Origin: an uncultured Marinobacterium sp.
Lineage (GTDB): Bacteria; Pseudomonadota; Gammaproteobacteria; Pseudomonadales; Balneatricaceae
Length of the DNA: 64,000 bases
Direction of reading: 5' to 3'
Assembly: GCA_947501565.1 (NCBI GenBank)
Contig: CANMWJ010000004.1
Location: 222,925 to 286,924 of the forward strand
Both the position numbers and the translations under genes were made by a program. This document shows, in pieces, positions 44,392 through 53,235 of this stretch. The stretch's first letter is position 1. Each line of letters opens with the position of its first letter. The notes below the pieces were generated by a model that saw nothing but the letters and a program-made list of their open reading frames with translations, ran no database searches and had not been told where the DNA came from.

Positions 44392-44463
44392 GTTGGGCTT
44401 CGCTGCGCTCAGACCAACCTACCCGTTGCCCGTAGGTTGGCGACGAGCGAAGCGACTCCCAAC
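44392..44463. repeat. REP pair (BIME)
   Basis: GTTGGGCTTCGCTGCGCTCAG...CCTAC opposite GTAGGTTGGCGACGAGCG...CCCAAC. The left half is a third sequence variant. Confidence 0.88.
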
Positions 44464-44534
44464 ACCGAATCCAAATACGTGCTTCCCGTAGCTTGATTCG
44501 TGCTCCCAACACCCAATCCAAACGCCCTCCTCCC

Positions 44535-44565
44535 GTAGGTTGGCCAACGCGCAGCGTTGCCCAAC
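44535..44565 (+). repeat. Single REP
   Basis: GTAG head followed by the palindrome GTTGGCCAACGC...GCGTTGCCCAAC. It has no complete inverted partner. Confidence 0.8.
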
Positions 44566-44720
44566 ACCCCACAAACCTAACACCCTGATATCTTTAGACG
44601 GATTTCACCGTTTTAAGCGCGCTTAGTACCTGTAATCGCAGCAATAACAGGGCAAAATGGTATACCCTTTATGTAATTGCGCGGGCTTACGGACCGACGC
44701 GTCTTACCTAATCAGGATGA

Positions 44721-46190
44721 ATGACTTTGTTAGACACTATGAAATCCAGGCTACTTCTACTTGCGGTCTCCCTCTATAGCCCTTGGGTCTCCGCAACGAC
44801 GATCTTTACCCTCTTTAAAGACGAAAACGGCAAAACCAACTGGCAGCATCTGGCCAACACTACTGCCAGCATATTGATCATCATCCTGACGATCACCGCC
44901 GTCTATCTGTTCCTCGCCCGTCGTAAAGCCTTCCTGGCTAACCAGGAGCTGAATAAGATCCGTCAGGAGCTGGAGCAACGCGTACAGGAGCGTACGGCCA
45001 CCCTGGATGAATCCAACAAGCTGCTGCAGGAGAGCAATAGCCTGCTGGAAAATGAGATCTCGCAGCACGTGATCACCTCCGACCAGCTGCGTGTCTCCGA
45101 GTCCTATATCAAAGATATCCTCACCTCGATGCCGCTGATGCTGGTGGGTCTGAACAAAGATGGGCGTGTTACCCAGTGGAACCGCCGGGTTGAGGAGCTT
45201 TCCGGCGTGCCTGCTGAAGAGGCGCTGGGCAAAACCCTGTGGGAAGCTTACCCGACCGCAACCGTTAAGCCTGAGCAGATCCAGCAAGCGATCGAAGAGA
45301 ACAAAACCATCCACCTCAAGCAGAGCATGCGCAGCCTGCGTCACTTCGATATCACCATCTATCCGCTGAAGGGCGAAGAGGCCGGTGTAGTGATTCTGGT
45401 GGATGACGTGAGTAAGGAAAAAACCGCCGAGAACCTGCTGATCCATAACGACAAGATGTCCTTTATGGGTGAAGTGGCGTCCACCATGGCGCATGATATC
45501 AACCTGCCGCTGCAGGCGATCCTGATGGACCTGCGACGTTTCCACAACGTGCTTGCCGACAGCCAGCAGCAGGGTGGTGCCGCCCAGACCGAACTGCTGG
45601 GCGAGATCGCCGAGGATATGTCGAACCGTGGTGATCAGGTCCACAAGATCATCAACAACCTGCTGACCTTCTCCCGCAGCCGTCACAGCGAGAAACAGAT
45701 GACCGATATGGTCGACGTGATGGAACACACTGTCGATCTGGGTAAAGAGGTGATCTCCGGTGAAGGTGGTCTGTCCTTCAATCAGGTGAAACTGGATTGG
45801 CAGGTGGAGAACAACCTGCCGCAGGTGCCGTGTTACACCACAGAACTGCAGCAGGTGTTCCTGAGCTTGTTCCGCCACGCGTGTGTGGCGTTGCAGAAGC
45901 GCTCTGCTGACGGCGACTTCGAACCGACCATCAAGATCATTCTGGCGCAGGGTTACGACAGCCTCTGGATCAAGATCCAGCACAACGGTGTGGGCCTGAG
46001 CAGCGACGAGCAGATGGGGCTGTTTGAACCGTACTTCAGTAACACCGAAGAGGCGGACGATTTTGATGCTGGCCAGCATCTGTCCTTCTCCTACTACATC
46101 ATCACCGAGCAGCATCAGGGCCACATGGCAGTGACCTCCGACCCTGCGGTTGGATCAACCTTCCACATGGAACTGCCGGTTCCGCAGTAA
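44721..46190 (+). CDS. Sensor histidine kinase with degenerate ATP-binding domain
   Basis: A 489-residue membrane protein. An N-terminal signal-like segment (about 9-25) and one membrane span (about 49-66) are followed by a long coiled coil (70-125), a PAS domain (about 128-235) and a dimerisation domain with His258 in STMAHDINLPLQAIL. The catalytic domain is unusual: the N-box Asn is His386 (LFRHACVAL), the G1 Asp is His421 (HNGVGL), and the glycine-rich G2 motif reads DAGQHLSFS. ATP binding may be weak or lost, so it could act as a phosphatase, scaffold or partner of another kinase. No response regulator is adjacent. Confidence 0.85.
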   Translation: MTLLDTMKSRLLLLAVSLYSPWVSATTIFTLFKDENGKTNWQHLANTTASILIIILTITAVYLFLARRKAFLANQELNKIRQELEQRVQERTATLDESNKLLQESNSLLENEISQHVITSDQLRVSESYIKDILTSMPLMLVGLNKDGRVTQWNRRVEELSGVPAEEALGKTLWEAYPTATVKPEQIQQAIEENKTIHLKQSMRSLRHFDITIYPLKGEEAGVVILVDDVSKEKTAENLLIHNDKMSFMGEVASTMAHDINLPLQAILMDLRRFHNVLADSQQQGGAAQTELLGEIAEDMSNRGDQVHKIINNLLTFSRSRHSEKQMTDMVDVMEHTVDLGKEVISGEGGLSFNQVKLDWQVENNLPQVPCYTTELQQVFLSLFRHACVALQKRSADGDFEPTIKIILAQGYDSLWIKIQHNGVGLSSDEQMGLFEPYFSNTEEADDFDAGQHLSFSYYIITEQHQGHMAVTSDPAVGSTFHMELPVPQ

Positions 46191-46204
46191 ACCTCGCCAA
46201 CTAG

Positions 46205-46261
46205 TTGAAAGTCGCCAATCTACACAACTGTAGGTTGGCGACGCGCGCAGCGGCTCCCAAC
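46205..46261. repeat. REP pair (left half degenerate)
   Basis: A decayed half (GTTGAAAGTCGCCAATCTAC) opposite an intact GTAGGTTGGCGACG...CTCCCAAC (46230-46261). Confidence 0.75.
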
Positions 46262-46376
46262 ACTCAGCAATTATTTCCGTCGGGGCGCGCTAAGCCTGAA
46301 ACACGAAGAGCTTAAAACCTATTTCTTCCTCCCGTGAAAACGGGATCTAAGTCCTCTATTAATGGAAGCACTGACT

Positions 46377-47042
46377 ATGTCTAAAACCGTTGTAATTACA
46401 GGTGCCAATCGAGGTATCGGACTCTCTTTTTGCAAACTCTACAAAGCCAACGGTTACCGTGTGTACGCCGCGTGTCGTGGCGCGTCACAGGAACTGACGG
46501 ATCTGGGCGTAGAGGTGATCGACGGTGTAGATGTATCCGAGGAGCAGGGTGTAACCCGCCTGGCGTCTGCGCTGACGGGTGTGAGCATCGATCTGCTGAT
46601 CAACAACGCTGGCATCTTGCGCAACGAGGTGCTGGGAAGCATCGATCAGGATTCGATCCGCAAACAGTTTGAGACCAATGCGCTGGCGCCGTTGATGGTG
46701 ACCGAAGCCCTGATGAATAACCTGGCTGCAAACGCCAAGGTGGCGTTGATTACCAGCCGTATGGGTTCTGTAGCCGATAATACCAGCGGCGGTCGATACG
46801 GCTATCGTATGTCCAAAGCGGCGCTGAATATCGCCGGTATGTCACTGTCATATGATCTGAAAGGGCAGGGCGTTGCGGTAGCGATTCTGCATCCGGGGCT
46901 TGTGGGCACCGAGATGATCGGTGGTCATGGGGATATCACCCCCGACCAGGCAGCCGAGCGTCTGGCGCAGCGTATCGAAGAGCTGAACCTGAGCAACAGC
47001 GGTACCTTCTGGCACTCCAACGGTGATGTGCTGCCTTGGTAA
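46377..47042 (+). CDS. Short-chain dehydrogenase/reductase
   Basis: A 221-residue classical SDR: cofactor motif TGANRGIGLS, LLINNAGILRNE, and the catalytic triad region ITSRMGSVADNTSGGRYGYRMSK (Ser...Tyr-x-x-x-Lys). The C-terminal HPGLVGTEMIGG and WHSNGDVLPW resemble the C-factor/csgA-like SDR group. The oxidised substrate is unknown. ATG 46377 (MSKTVV) is the family start; an in-frame ATG at 46362 is less likely. A REP pair separates it from the convergent hlyU-like gene. Confidence 0.9.
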   Translation: MSKTVVITGANRGIGLSFCKLYKANGYRVYAACRGASQELTDLGVEVIDGVDVSEEQGVTRLASALTGVSIDLLINNAGILRNEVLGSIDQDSIRKQFETNALAPLMVTEALMNNLAANAKVALITSRMGSVADNTSGGRYGYRMSKAALNIAGMSLSYDLKGQGVAVAILHPGLVGTEMIGGHGDITPDQAAERLAQRIEELNLSNSGTFWHSNGDVLPW

Positions 47043-47062
47043 TTGCAGCCCTGAATACCGAT

Positions 47063-47135
47063 GTTGGGAGTCGCTGGCGCTCGTCGCCAACCTACGCTCG
47101 ATTGTAGGTTGGTGACGAGCGAAGCGACTCCCAAC
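47063..47135. repeat. REP pair (BIME)
   Basis: GTTGGGAGTCGCTGG...CCAACCTAC opposite GTAGGTTGGTGACGAGCG...CTCCCAAC, between convergent SDR and HlyU-like genes. Confidence 0.9.
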
Positions 47136-47183
47136 AAAAAAATCCAACCCTCTCCTGGCGCGTATACCTACTGCCCGATCCGA

Positions 47184-47441
47184 TCAGGAAAAGATCGCTT
47201 CGCCTTTCTGATCGATAAACAACTTCGCTTTGTGGTGGGTCAGTTCCACACAGTTCTGCTCGCCAGCCACGCGATCCACCAACGAGAAACTGTGCTGCTG
47301 GTTTTTCTTGCTGATACTGCCGCTGATCCGATAGTGACCGCCCACTTCCTCCGGCGTAGCTGTAATGGTGAAACCTTTGTAACGCACAGCGCCTTCCGGC
47401 AGTGGGACAAAAAGAGACTTGATTGCAGCGAATAAGCTCAT
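47184..47441 (-). CDS. HlyU-family protein
   Basis: An 85-residue protein. VRYKGFTITATPEEVGGHYRISGSI and the C-terminal THHKAKLFIDQKGEAIF match the HlyU/PF10115 family pattern (Y-G-F-I-x-P ... Y-R-I-x-G-x-I ... K-A-x-x-I-D-Q-x-G). HlyU proteins of this small family are linked to regulation of haemolysin in vibrios, but the molecular role is not established. The ATG at 47441 follows GGAGGTTAGCC, an excellent ribosome-binding site. It stands alone. Confidence 0.85.
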   Translation of the reverse strand: MSLFAAIKSLFVPLPEGAVRYKGFTITATPEEVGGHYRISGSISKKNQQHSFSLVDRVAGEQNCVELTHHKAKLFIDQKGEAIFS

Positions 47442-47842
47442 GGCTAACCTCCACGTTTTTGATTTCATACTAGGAGCAGCAGCAAGCGAAAGGGAAGGGG
47501 AGCGGTACCAAAGCATGTGGCTTTCAGGCGAAGTGAGTACTTAAGTTGTATCTAGACGTCGCCAATCAATGGAGGCCGTAAGCTTCTCTATTGGTGGTGT
47601 CCTGTCGCTGGAAAGATGGACAAATATCCTGCATTATCAAACTATTACGGATGATGCTGGCGTGATATCGCGCTGGTGTGAATAATCAATATGCGCATGG
47701 TCGTTTTCAGCGGAAGAGAATAAGACATACGATCCTTAACCCCCTTTCTCTTCAAAAAATTAGTGGAGCCTTTTGGGTCGCTTATTTTACAGAATTATGA
47801 GCCGGCGAGTTATTAAAAATTTGAGTTTCAATGGAGGGTTTG
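47442..47842. other. Intergenic region upstream of the AT-rich ATPase gene
   Basis: About 400 bp; nothing beyond the presumed promoters of the HlyU-like gene and the ATPase was recognised. The base composition falls from chromosomal to AT-rich toward 47800, marking the left border of the accessory gene. Confidence 0.5.
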
Positions 47843-49330
47843 GTGTCAATAAAGTTTACGGGAGTGACGGATTACAATGGTTTTTTGCTTTCAGAGCAGT
47901 TTTCCCACAGTGGCGAACTAATTGTACTAACAGGACGGAATGGCTCTGGAAAAACCCGCCTGATTGAAAGTATTCAAAAACAAAGCTCTACTGTTGAATT
48001 TGGTGGAGAAAGGTTGACGAGCCAAGAGATAATGCTCGTTGCTCAATCATCACTAAATCCAAACTTTGGCGGGGCGTATAATGATGCACAATATCAGACA
48101 AGAATTACCTCATCCCTTCAACTGTATGACCGAGTGAAGAGTGAGTTTGATATGCCCCTTGATATAAATAGAGCTAGAAGTAGCGTAAGACTGCATGAGG
48201 GCTCTATACCTTACGAATCTCTCTATAGGCTTTGTGTTTCAATAGGAAAATATTTAAATAAGCCGGCAAGTAAGTTGTCTCATGAGGAAATAAAACTTTA
48301 TTTTGAAGATTATGTTGGCAACGTCCTTGGGTTTCAAAATGTGTCCACTATTTGTAATAGTTATATTAAGCGAGGAAAGGTAGATAGATTTAACAGGTAT
48401 TGTGCTGAGCAGGAGGGTGATGATGTGGCTTTCCTTGCAGAGGAAGATTTTATTCGTAAGTTTGGCGATAAGCCGTGGGTGTTATTGAATGAGGTTGTTA
48501 ATGCTACATTTGATGGTAAGTTCTATTTTAATGAGCCTGATGAAAAGTCAGAAAGTTATTCATATAATGCCATATTAATTCAAAGCGATACGGAAAAAAG
48601 TATAGCTGTTGACGCGCTATCATCCGGTGAAAGAACATTGCTTTGGTTAGCTTTGACTCTGTTTAATAGCCAATATTACGATGATACTATGGTGAAAACA
48701 CCTAGGCTGTTACTTCTTGATGAACCGGATGCATTTTTACACCCACAAATGGTCGTTAAAATGTATCAGGCATTACATGCTTTTTCAGAGAACTTTAAGG
48801 TTAGAATATTAATAACAACCCATTCCCCGACAACAGTGGCATTGGCTCCTGAAAATAGTACGTATTTAGTAAGTAATAACTCTATTATATCTGTATCAAA
48901 GGACAAAGGGGTAGCAGAGCTTTTAGATGGCGTTACGCAAATTTCAATCAGTCCTGAGAATAGAAGGCAGGTATATGTCGAAAGTCAGTATGATGCTGAC
49001 GTATATCAAGCAATATATTCTAAGCTAATACATCGTAGTGAATCTCTGGATTCAAAGATATCTTTAAATTTTATTAGTTCTGGCCCTAAAGTTCCTGTTC
49101 AGCAACTGAAGGATAAAGCTAAGCAGGTATTAGGTGTGAGTAGTGAGAAGCTTCTGGATGATTTTGTAGAATCGGTAAATGGTGTTGGTAACTGTATTCA
49201 GGTTATTGGCCAGGTCGAGGCATTAGAGCAGACTGGTAATAAGTCTGTAAGAGGAGTTGTTGATTGGGATCTGAAAAATACCGCTCTTCAAAATGTTTCA
49301 GTTTTGGGTGAGGGTTTTCATATTCAATAG
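47843..49330 (+). CDS. OLD/AAA-type ATPase, N-terminal part of a split gene
   Basis: The ATPase part of an AAA_15/OLD-like protein, a class common among phage-defence ATPases. Visible are Walker A GRNGSGKT (residues 31-38), signature LSSGERTLLWLAL, Walker B RLLLLDEPDAFLHP and H-loop ITTHSPTT, then the start of a TOPRIM/DUF4435-like part (QVYVESQYDADVYQ, VRGVVDWDLKN). GTG 47843 is chosen: GGAGGG lies just before it, while the ATG at 47831 precedes that site. The frame stops at 49330 after GEGFHIQ; the -1 frame continues the same domain. It is AT-rich with rare codons, so probably acquired. Confidence 0.8.
   Translation: MSIKFTGVTDYNGFLLSEQFSHSGELIVLTGRNGSGKTRLIESIQKQSSTVEFGGERLTSQEIMLVAQSSLNPNFGGAYNDAQYQTRITSSLQLYDRVKSEFDMPLDINRARSSVRLHEGSIPYESLYRLCVSIGKYLNKPASKLSHEEIKLYFEDYVGNVLGFQNVSTICNSYIKRGKVDRFNRYCAEQEGDDVAFLAEEDFIRKFGDKPWVLLNEVVNATFDGKFYFNEPDEKSESYSYNAILIQSDTEKSIAVDALSSGERTLLWLALTLFNSQYYDDTMVKTPRLLLLDEPDAFLHPQMVVKMYQALHAFSENFKVRILITTHSPTTVALAPENSTYLVSNNSIISVSKDKGVAELLDGVTQISISPENRRQVYVESQYDADVYQAIYSKLIHRSESLDSKISLNFISSGPKVPVQQLKDKAKQVLGVSSEKLLDDFVESVNGVGNCIQVIGQVEALEQTGNKSVRGVVDWDLKNTALQNVSVLGEGFHIQ
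49312..49318 (+). promoter_or_regulatory. Slippery heptamer G GGT TTT at the frame junction
   Basis: GGGTTTT, read in frame as G-GGT-TTT, is a canonical X-XXY-YYZ -1 frameshift site. Slipping back one base gives GGG-TTT-TCA-TAT-TCA-ATA-GAA, which leads into the downstream frame (FSYSIENVALDP...). A purine-rich GGGTGAG lies just upstream, Shine-Dalgarno-like. No strong downstream hairpin is seen. A one-base deletion in the T run would look the same. Confidence 0.5.
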
Positions 49331-49365
49331 AAAATGTCGCTCTCGATCCGATTTGTATTCTTTTA

Positions 49366-49758
49366 ATGCTTCATACTGATAAACCAGATTCGTTTACTAT
49401 GAATGAGGTTTGCGGAAAAGATATTCACTGGACTGAGTGGCTTAATGATAGTGCGTTGCTACAAGAGTCTGTTGATCGTTTCGTAAAGAAAGTGTTTGAT
49501 AGGGAAAGTAATAAAGATAAGAGCCTGGAGTATTTTTCCGGGAAGGTTGTATTGACTGACTCTGAATATTTGAATACGCAAGGTCATATTTTAGAGGGGT
49601 TGGTGAAAAGTAAATATAAAGCGTTGAATGGCTTCGCTAGATCGGGGAAAGACGGTGAACTAAAGTACTCTATAGTTAGTAAATCAATGATAAACATGAC
49701 TGACGGTAGGTTTATCCCTAGAGTTTTCGAACAGGTTCTAGCTATGGTGCAGAAATAA
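49366..49758 (+). CDS. C-terminal part of the split ATPase
   Basis: This frame is open from the junction at about 49318 and first contains an ATG at 49366. Read from the junction it encodes SYSIENVALDPICILLML then the 130 residues from 49366, ending MVQK. 'YSIEN-LLDP' is a typical motif of the DUF4435/TOPRIM region of OLD-type nucleases, so this is the continuation of the ATPase, not a separate gene. There is no ribosome-binding site before 49366. Together the product would be about 640 residues, whether by frameshifting or in the ancestral gene. Confidence 0.65.
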   Translation: MLHTDKPDSFTMNEVCGKDIHWTEWLNDSALLQESVDRFVKKVFDRESNKDKSLEYFSGKVVLTDSEYLNTQGHILEGLVKSKYKALNGFARSGKDGELKYSIVSKSMINMTDGRFIPRVFEQVLAMVQK

Positions 49759-49872
49759 AAATAAACAAACCGTACACAGATGTCCAAGCCTACGCGGTTT
49801 TAGGCTTCGCTGCGCTACACTTTGCAAGATAAGCACACCGGCATCAGCACTGGTTGGCCTAACGTTAACCCC

Positions 49873-49906
49873 AAAAAAGGCCGCTGATTCCCACCTGCGG
49901 CCTTTC
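49873..49906 (-). terminator. Rho-independent terminator of gcvP
   Basis: On the minus strand AAAGGCCGC and GCGGCCTTT pair around a 12-base loop, followed by TTTT. It lies about 30 bp after the gcvP stop and could also end the ATPase transcript. Confidence 0.85.
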
Positions 49907-49935
49907 CAGTTTCTAACCCTTAGAAACTAACTCAA

Positions 49936-52854
49936 TCAATCCTCAGCGTACGCCTCAACCGGTACGCAGGCACAGAACAGGTTACGATCGCCGTATACGT
50001 TGTCGATACGGTTTACCGTTGGCCAGATCTTGCTTTCTTTCAGAGCCGGAATCGGGAACGGGCCCTGTACGCGGTCGTATTTACGATCCCACTCAGGGTC
50101 GATCAGGTCTTCCAGGGTGTGTGGTGCGTGTTTCAGCGGGTTGCTGTCGGCATCCAGTTCACCGGCTTCTACCTGACGGATCTCTTCACGAATCTGTGCC
50201 ATCGCTGCGATAAAGCGATCCAGTTCCGCTTTGGATTCGGATTCGGTCGGCTCGATCATCAGGGTACCGGCTACCGGGAAGGACATGGTCGGTGCGTGGA
50301 AACCGAAGTCCATCAGGCGCTTGGCCACGTCTTCCTCGGTGATACCGGAGCTCTCCTTCAGCGGACGCATGTCGATGATGCACTCGTGCGCAACGCGGTT
50401 GTTGCGGCCGGTGTACAGCACCGGGTAGTGCTCCGCCAGTTGGGTGGTCAGGTAGTTGGCGTTCAGCAGTGCGTTTTCGGTTGCTGCGCGCAGGCCTTCG
50501 CCACCCATCAGCGCGATGTAGACGTAGGTGATCGGCAGGATGGAGGCGCTGCCCCAAGGTGCTGCGGATACCGCGCCGTTTTCGGCTTTAGGGCCGTCGA
50601 TCTGCTGTACCGGGTGGTTGGCTACGAACGGTGCCAAGTGTGCTGCCACACCGATTGGGCCCATGCCCGGACCGCCGCCACCGTGTGGGATGCAGAAGGT
50701 TTTGTGCAGGTTCATGTGGGAGACGTCTGCACCGATTGCTGCAGGCTGGGAGACCGCTACCTGTGCGTTCAGGTTAGCGCCGTCCATGTATACCTGACCG
50801 CCGTTGTCGTGCACGATCTGGCAGATCTCTTTGATCCCTTCCTCGTACACACCGTGGGTGGACGGGTAGGTGATCATCAGGCAGCTCAGGTCGTCTTTGT
50901 GCTGTTCCGCTTTGGCGCGCATATCGGCGATATCAACGTTGCCGTTGTCGTCACAGCCAACCAGTACCACTTTCATATCCGCCAGTGCCGCAGACGCCGG
51001 GTTGGTGCCGTGGGCAGAGGTTGGGATCAGGCAGATGTTACGGTGACCTTCACCGTTGGCCTGGTGGTAGTTGCGGATCGCCAGTAGACCGGCGTACTCA
51101 CCCTGAGCACCGGAGTTAGGCTGCATGCAGATCGCGTCGAAACCGGTGATGACGCACAGCATCTCTTCCAGCTCGTCGATCATCTGCTTGTAACCCTGTG
51201 CCTGGTCCATCGGCGCGAACGGGTGCAGGTTGCCGAACTCCGGCCAGGTGACCGGAATCATCTCTGCGGTCGCGTTCAGCTTCATGGTGCAGGAACCCAG
51301 CGCGATCATGCTGTGGGTCAGGGAGATATCCTTGTTCTCCAGCTTCTTCAGGTAACGCAGCATTTCGGTTTCGCTGTGATAGCTGTTGAAGACCGGGTGG
51401 GTCAGGATTTCGGATTCACGCTGCAGGCCCGCCGGGATGGATTCGCTGCCGTTCGCTGCCAGTTCAGCGTCGATCGCGTCCAGATCCAGACCGTGGTCAG
51501 CGCCCAGAATGGCAGTCCACAGGTCTGCTACAGCGGCGCGGTCAGTGCGCTCGTCGCAGGTGATACCCAGCTTGTCGCTGCCGTTCTTGCGCAGGTTGAT
51601 GCCTGCTGCCAGCGCTGCGTCGTATGCTGCGTCACGTTTGTCGCCCAGATTCAGGGTCAGGGTGTCGAACCAGCTGTCGTGCGCCAGTTCAACGCCTTTG
51701 GCTTTAAAGCCCGCTGCCAGAATGTCGGCCATGCGGTGGATGCGGCCTGCGATGGTCTTCAGACCCTCTGGGCCGTGGTAGATCGCATAGAACGCGGCCA
51801 TGTTGGCAAGCAGCACCTGTGCGGTACAGATGTTGGAGGTCGCTTTCTCGCGACGGATATGCTGCTCGCGGGTCTGCATCGCCATACGCAGGGCTTGCTT
51901 GCCACGTGCGTCGACGGAGACACCGATGATACGGCCCGGTACGGAGCGCTTGTACGCATCGCGGGTTGCGAAGAATGCGGCGTGTGGACCACCGAAGCCC
52001 ATCGGTACGCCGAAACGCTGTGCGGAACCGAAGACTACGTCGGCACCCAGCTCGCCCGGTGATTTAAGCAGCACCAGACTCATGATGTCAGCTGCGGCAC
52101 AGAACAGCGCTTTCTTGGCGCGTACTTTTTCGATCAGCTCGGCGTAGTCGTTGATCTCGCCTTCAGTGCCTGGGTACTGAGCCAGTACACCGAAGTATTC
52201 GTGCTGATCAACCAGTTCGTTCAGGTCGCCGACGATCACTTCGTAACCCAGCGGCTCGGCGCGGGTTTCGATCACGCTGATGCTCTGCGGGTGTACGTTT
52301 TTGTCGATCAGGAAAACGTTGGCTTTTTTCGCTTTCGCCATACGTTTACACAGGGTCATCGCTTCTGCAGCGGCAGTACCTTCATCCAGCAGGGAGGCGT
52401 TGGCCAGATCCAGACCAGTCAGGTCGAGGATCATCTGCTGGTAGTTCAGCAGCGCTTCCAGACGGCCCTGCGCCACTTCCGGCTGATAGGGGGTGTAGGC
52501 GGTGTACCAACCCGGGTTTTCCAGCACGTTACGCAGGATCACGTTCGGTACGATGGTGTCGGTGTAACCCATGCCGATCATGGAGCGGTTGATAACGTTC
52601 TTGCCCGCGATCGCTTTAAGGGAGGTGAGTACCTCCTCTTCGGTGCGGCTGCTTGCCAGATCGATCGGCTTAGTAACACGGATCTCTTCCGGTACGGTCT
52701 GCTCGATCAGTTCATCAAGGCTGTTAACGTTTAGTGCCTGCAGCATCGCCTGCTGCTCAGCTGCGGATGGGCCAATGTGGCGCGCGACGAATGCGTCCTT
52801 CTGTTCCAGATCGGACAGGGTCGGCTGGCCACTCGGTTGGTTGGTTGCCTGCAT
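49936..52854 (-). CDS. gcvP: Glycine dehydrogenase (decarboxylating), P-protein
   Basis: A 972-residue PLP enzyme of the glycine cleavage system. It decarboxylates glycine and passes the aminomethyl group to the H-protein lipoyl arm. The N-half starts [19 protein letters not shown] and has [10 protein letters not shown]; the PLP lysine lies in [23 protein letters not shown] in the C-half. Length matches the single-chain P-protein (about 957 in E. coli). The ATG at 52854 (MQATNQPS) follows GGGGACTAAAA. No gcvT or gcvH is adjacent and no glycine riboswitch was found upstream, so the system is dispersed. Confidence 0.97.
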   Translation of the reverse strand: MQATNQPSGQPTLSDLEQKDAFVARHIGPSAAEQQAMLQALNVNSLDELIEQTVPEEIRVTKPIDLASSRTEEEVLTSLKAIAGKNVINRSMIGMGYTDTIVPNVILRNVLENPGWYTAYTPYQPEVAQGRLEALLNYQQMILDLTGLDLANASLLDEGTAAAEAMTLCKRMAKAKKANVFLIDKNVHPQSISVIETRAEPLGYEVIVGDLNELVDQHEYFGVLAQYPGTEGEINDYAELIEKVRAKKALFCAAADIMSLVLLKSPGELGADVVFGSAQRFGVPMGFGGPHAAFFATRDAYKRSVPGRIIGVSVDARGKQALRMAMQTREQHIRREKATSNICTAQVLLANMAAFYAIYHGPEGLKTIAGRIHRMADILAAGFKAKGVELAHDSWFDTLTLNLGDKRDAAYDAALAAGINLRKNGSDKLGITCDERTDRAAVADLWTAILGADHGLDLDAIDAELAANGSESIPAGLQRESEILTHPVFNSYHSETEMLRYLKKLENKDISLTHSMIALGSCTMKLNATAEMIPVTWPEFGNLHPFAPMDQAQGYKQMIDELEEMLCVITGFDAICMQPNSGAQGEYAGLLAIRNYHQANGEGHRNICLIPTSAHGTNPASAALADMKVVLVGCDDNGNVDIADMRAKAEQHKDDLSCLMITYPSTHGVYEEGIKEICQIVHDNGGQVYMDGANLNAQVAVSQPAAIGADVSHMNLHKTFCIPHGGGGPGMGPIGVAAHLAPFVANHPVQQIDGPKAENGAVSAAPWGSASILPITYVYIALMGGEGLRAATENALLNANYLTTQLAEHYPVLYTGRNNRVAHECIIDMRPLKESSGITEEDVAKRLMDFGFHAPTMSFPVAGTLMIEPTESESKAELDRFIAAMAQIREEIRQVEAGELDADSNPLKHAPHTLEDLIDPEWDRKYDRVQGPFPIPALKESKIWPTVNRIDNVYGDRNLFCACVPVEAYAED

Positions 52855-53235
52855 TTTTAGTCCCCGAAAAACGGTTGGAAAACTCCTGTCCGGCCGGTGC
52901 AGTGACCTGACAAAAGTCATTGATTAATACGTATTCAGTACTGGGTAAAAATTGGTCGCTAATAATACCTGTTTATGCGTCGAATGTGACCCTTGTTAAC
53001 CAAAAGTTTATTTTCGGAAACTTGTGTGAGTTTTATGGATTTTCCCAAATAGAAGAGGGGGTTACGGGGTGCTGATCTGGGGGAGCGGTGGGTTAAAAGC
53101 GGATGAAGAGTGCGATCAATGCGGCAGATTGCCGCGCGACAGCCTGTCGCGCGACCCTGTGTCACATCCGCATTGCGAAAAAGATTCTATAGACTAGCGC
53201 CCAAAATTAGTAAGTTCTAATGGAAGGGGTGTTCC
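52855..53235. other. Divergent gcvP-oprC intergenic region
   Basis: About 380 bp between divergent starts. It contains the multi-stem structure at 53099-53171. Nothing like a glycine riboswitch is present. Promoter hexamers are not clear on either strand. Confidence 0.6.
53099..53171 (+). other. Multi-stem palindromic structure upstream of oprC
   Basis: An outer stem GCGGATG (53099-53105) / CATCCGC (53165-53171) encloses two strong hairpins, GCGGCA-GAT-TGCCGC (53121-53135) and GCGCGACAG-C-CTGTCGCGC (53134-53152). The layout is that of a three-way junction. It lies 65-137 bp before the GTG of the copper receptor gene. Confidence 0.55.

Larger units (their letters stand above)
44378..44720. 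other. Intergenic region with REP elements
   Basis: Holds a REP pair (44392-44463), a degenerate half (about 44484-44515) and a single REP (44535-44565). Beyond these only the presumed promoter region of the histidine kinase gene remains; no clear -35/-10 pair. Confidence 0.6.

Noticed and set aside
49366..49758. Independent gene of 130 codons
   Set aside because: No ribosome-binding site, and the residues upstream in the same frame (YSIEN-LDP) continue the ATPase domain; it is the second half of the split gene.
52855..53235. Glycine riboswitch upstream of gcvP
   Set aside because: None of the conserved aptamer core sequences was found in the gcvP leader.
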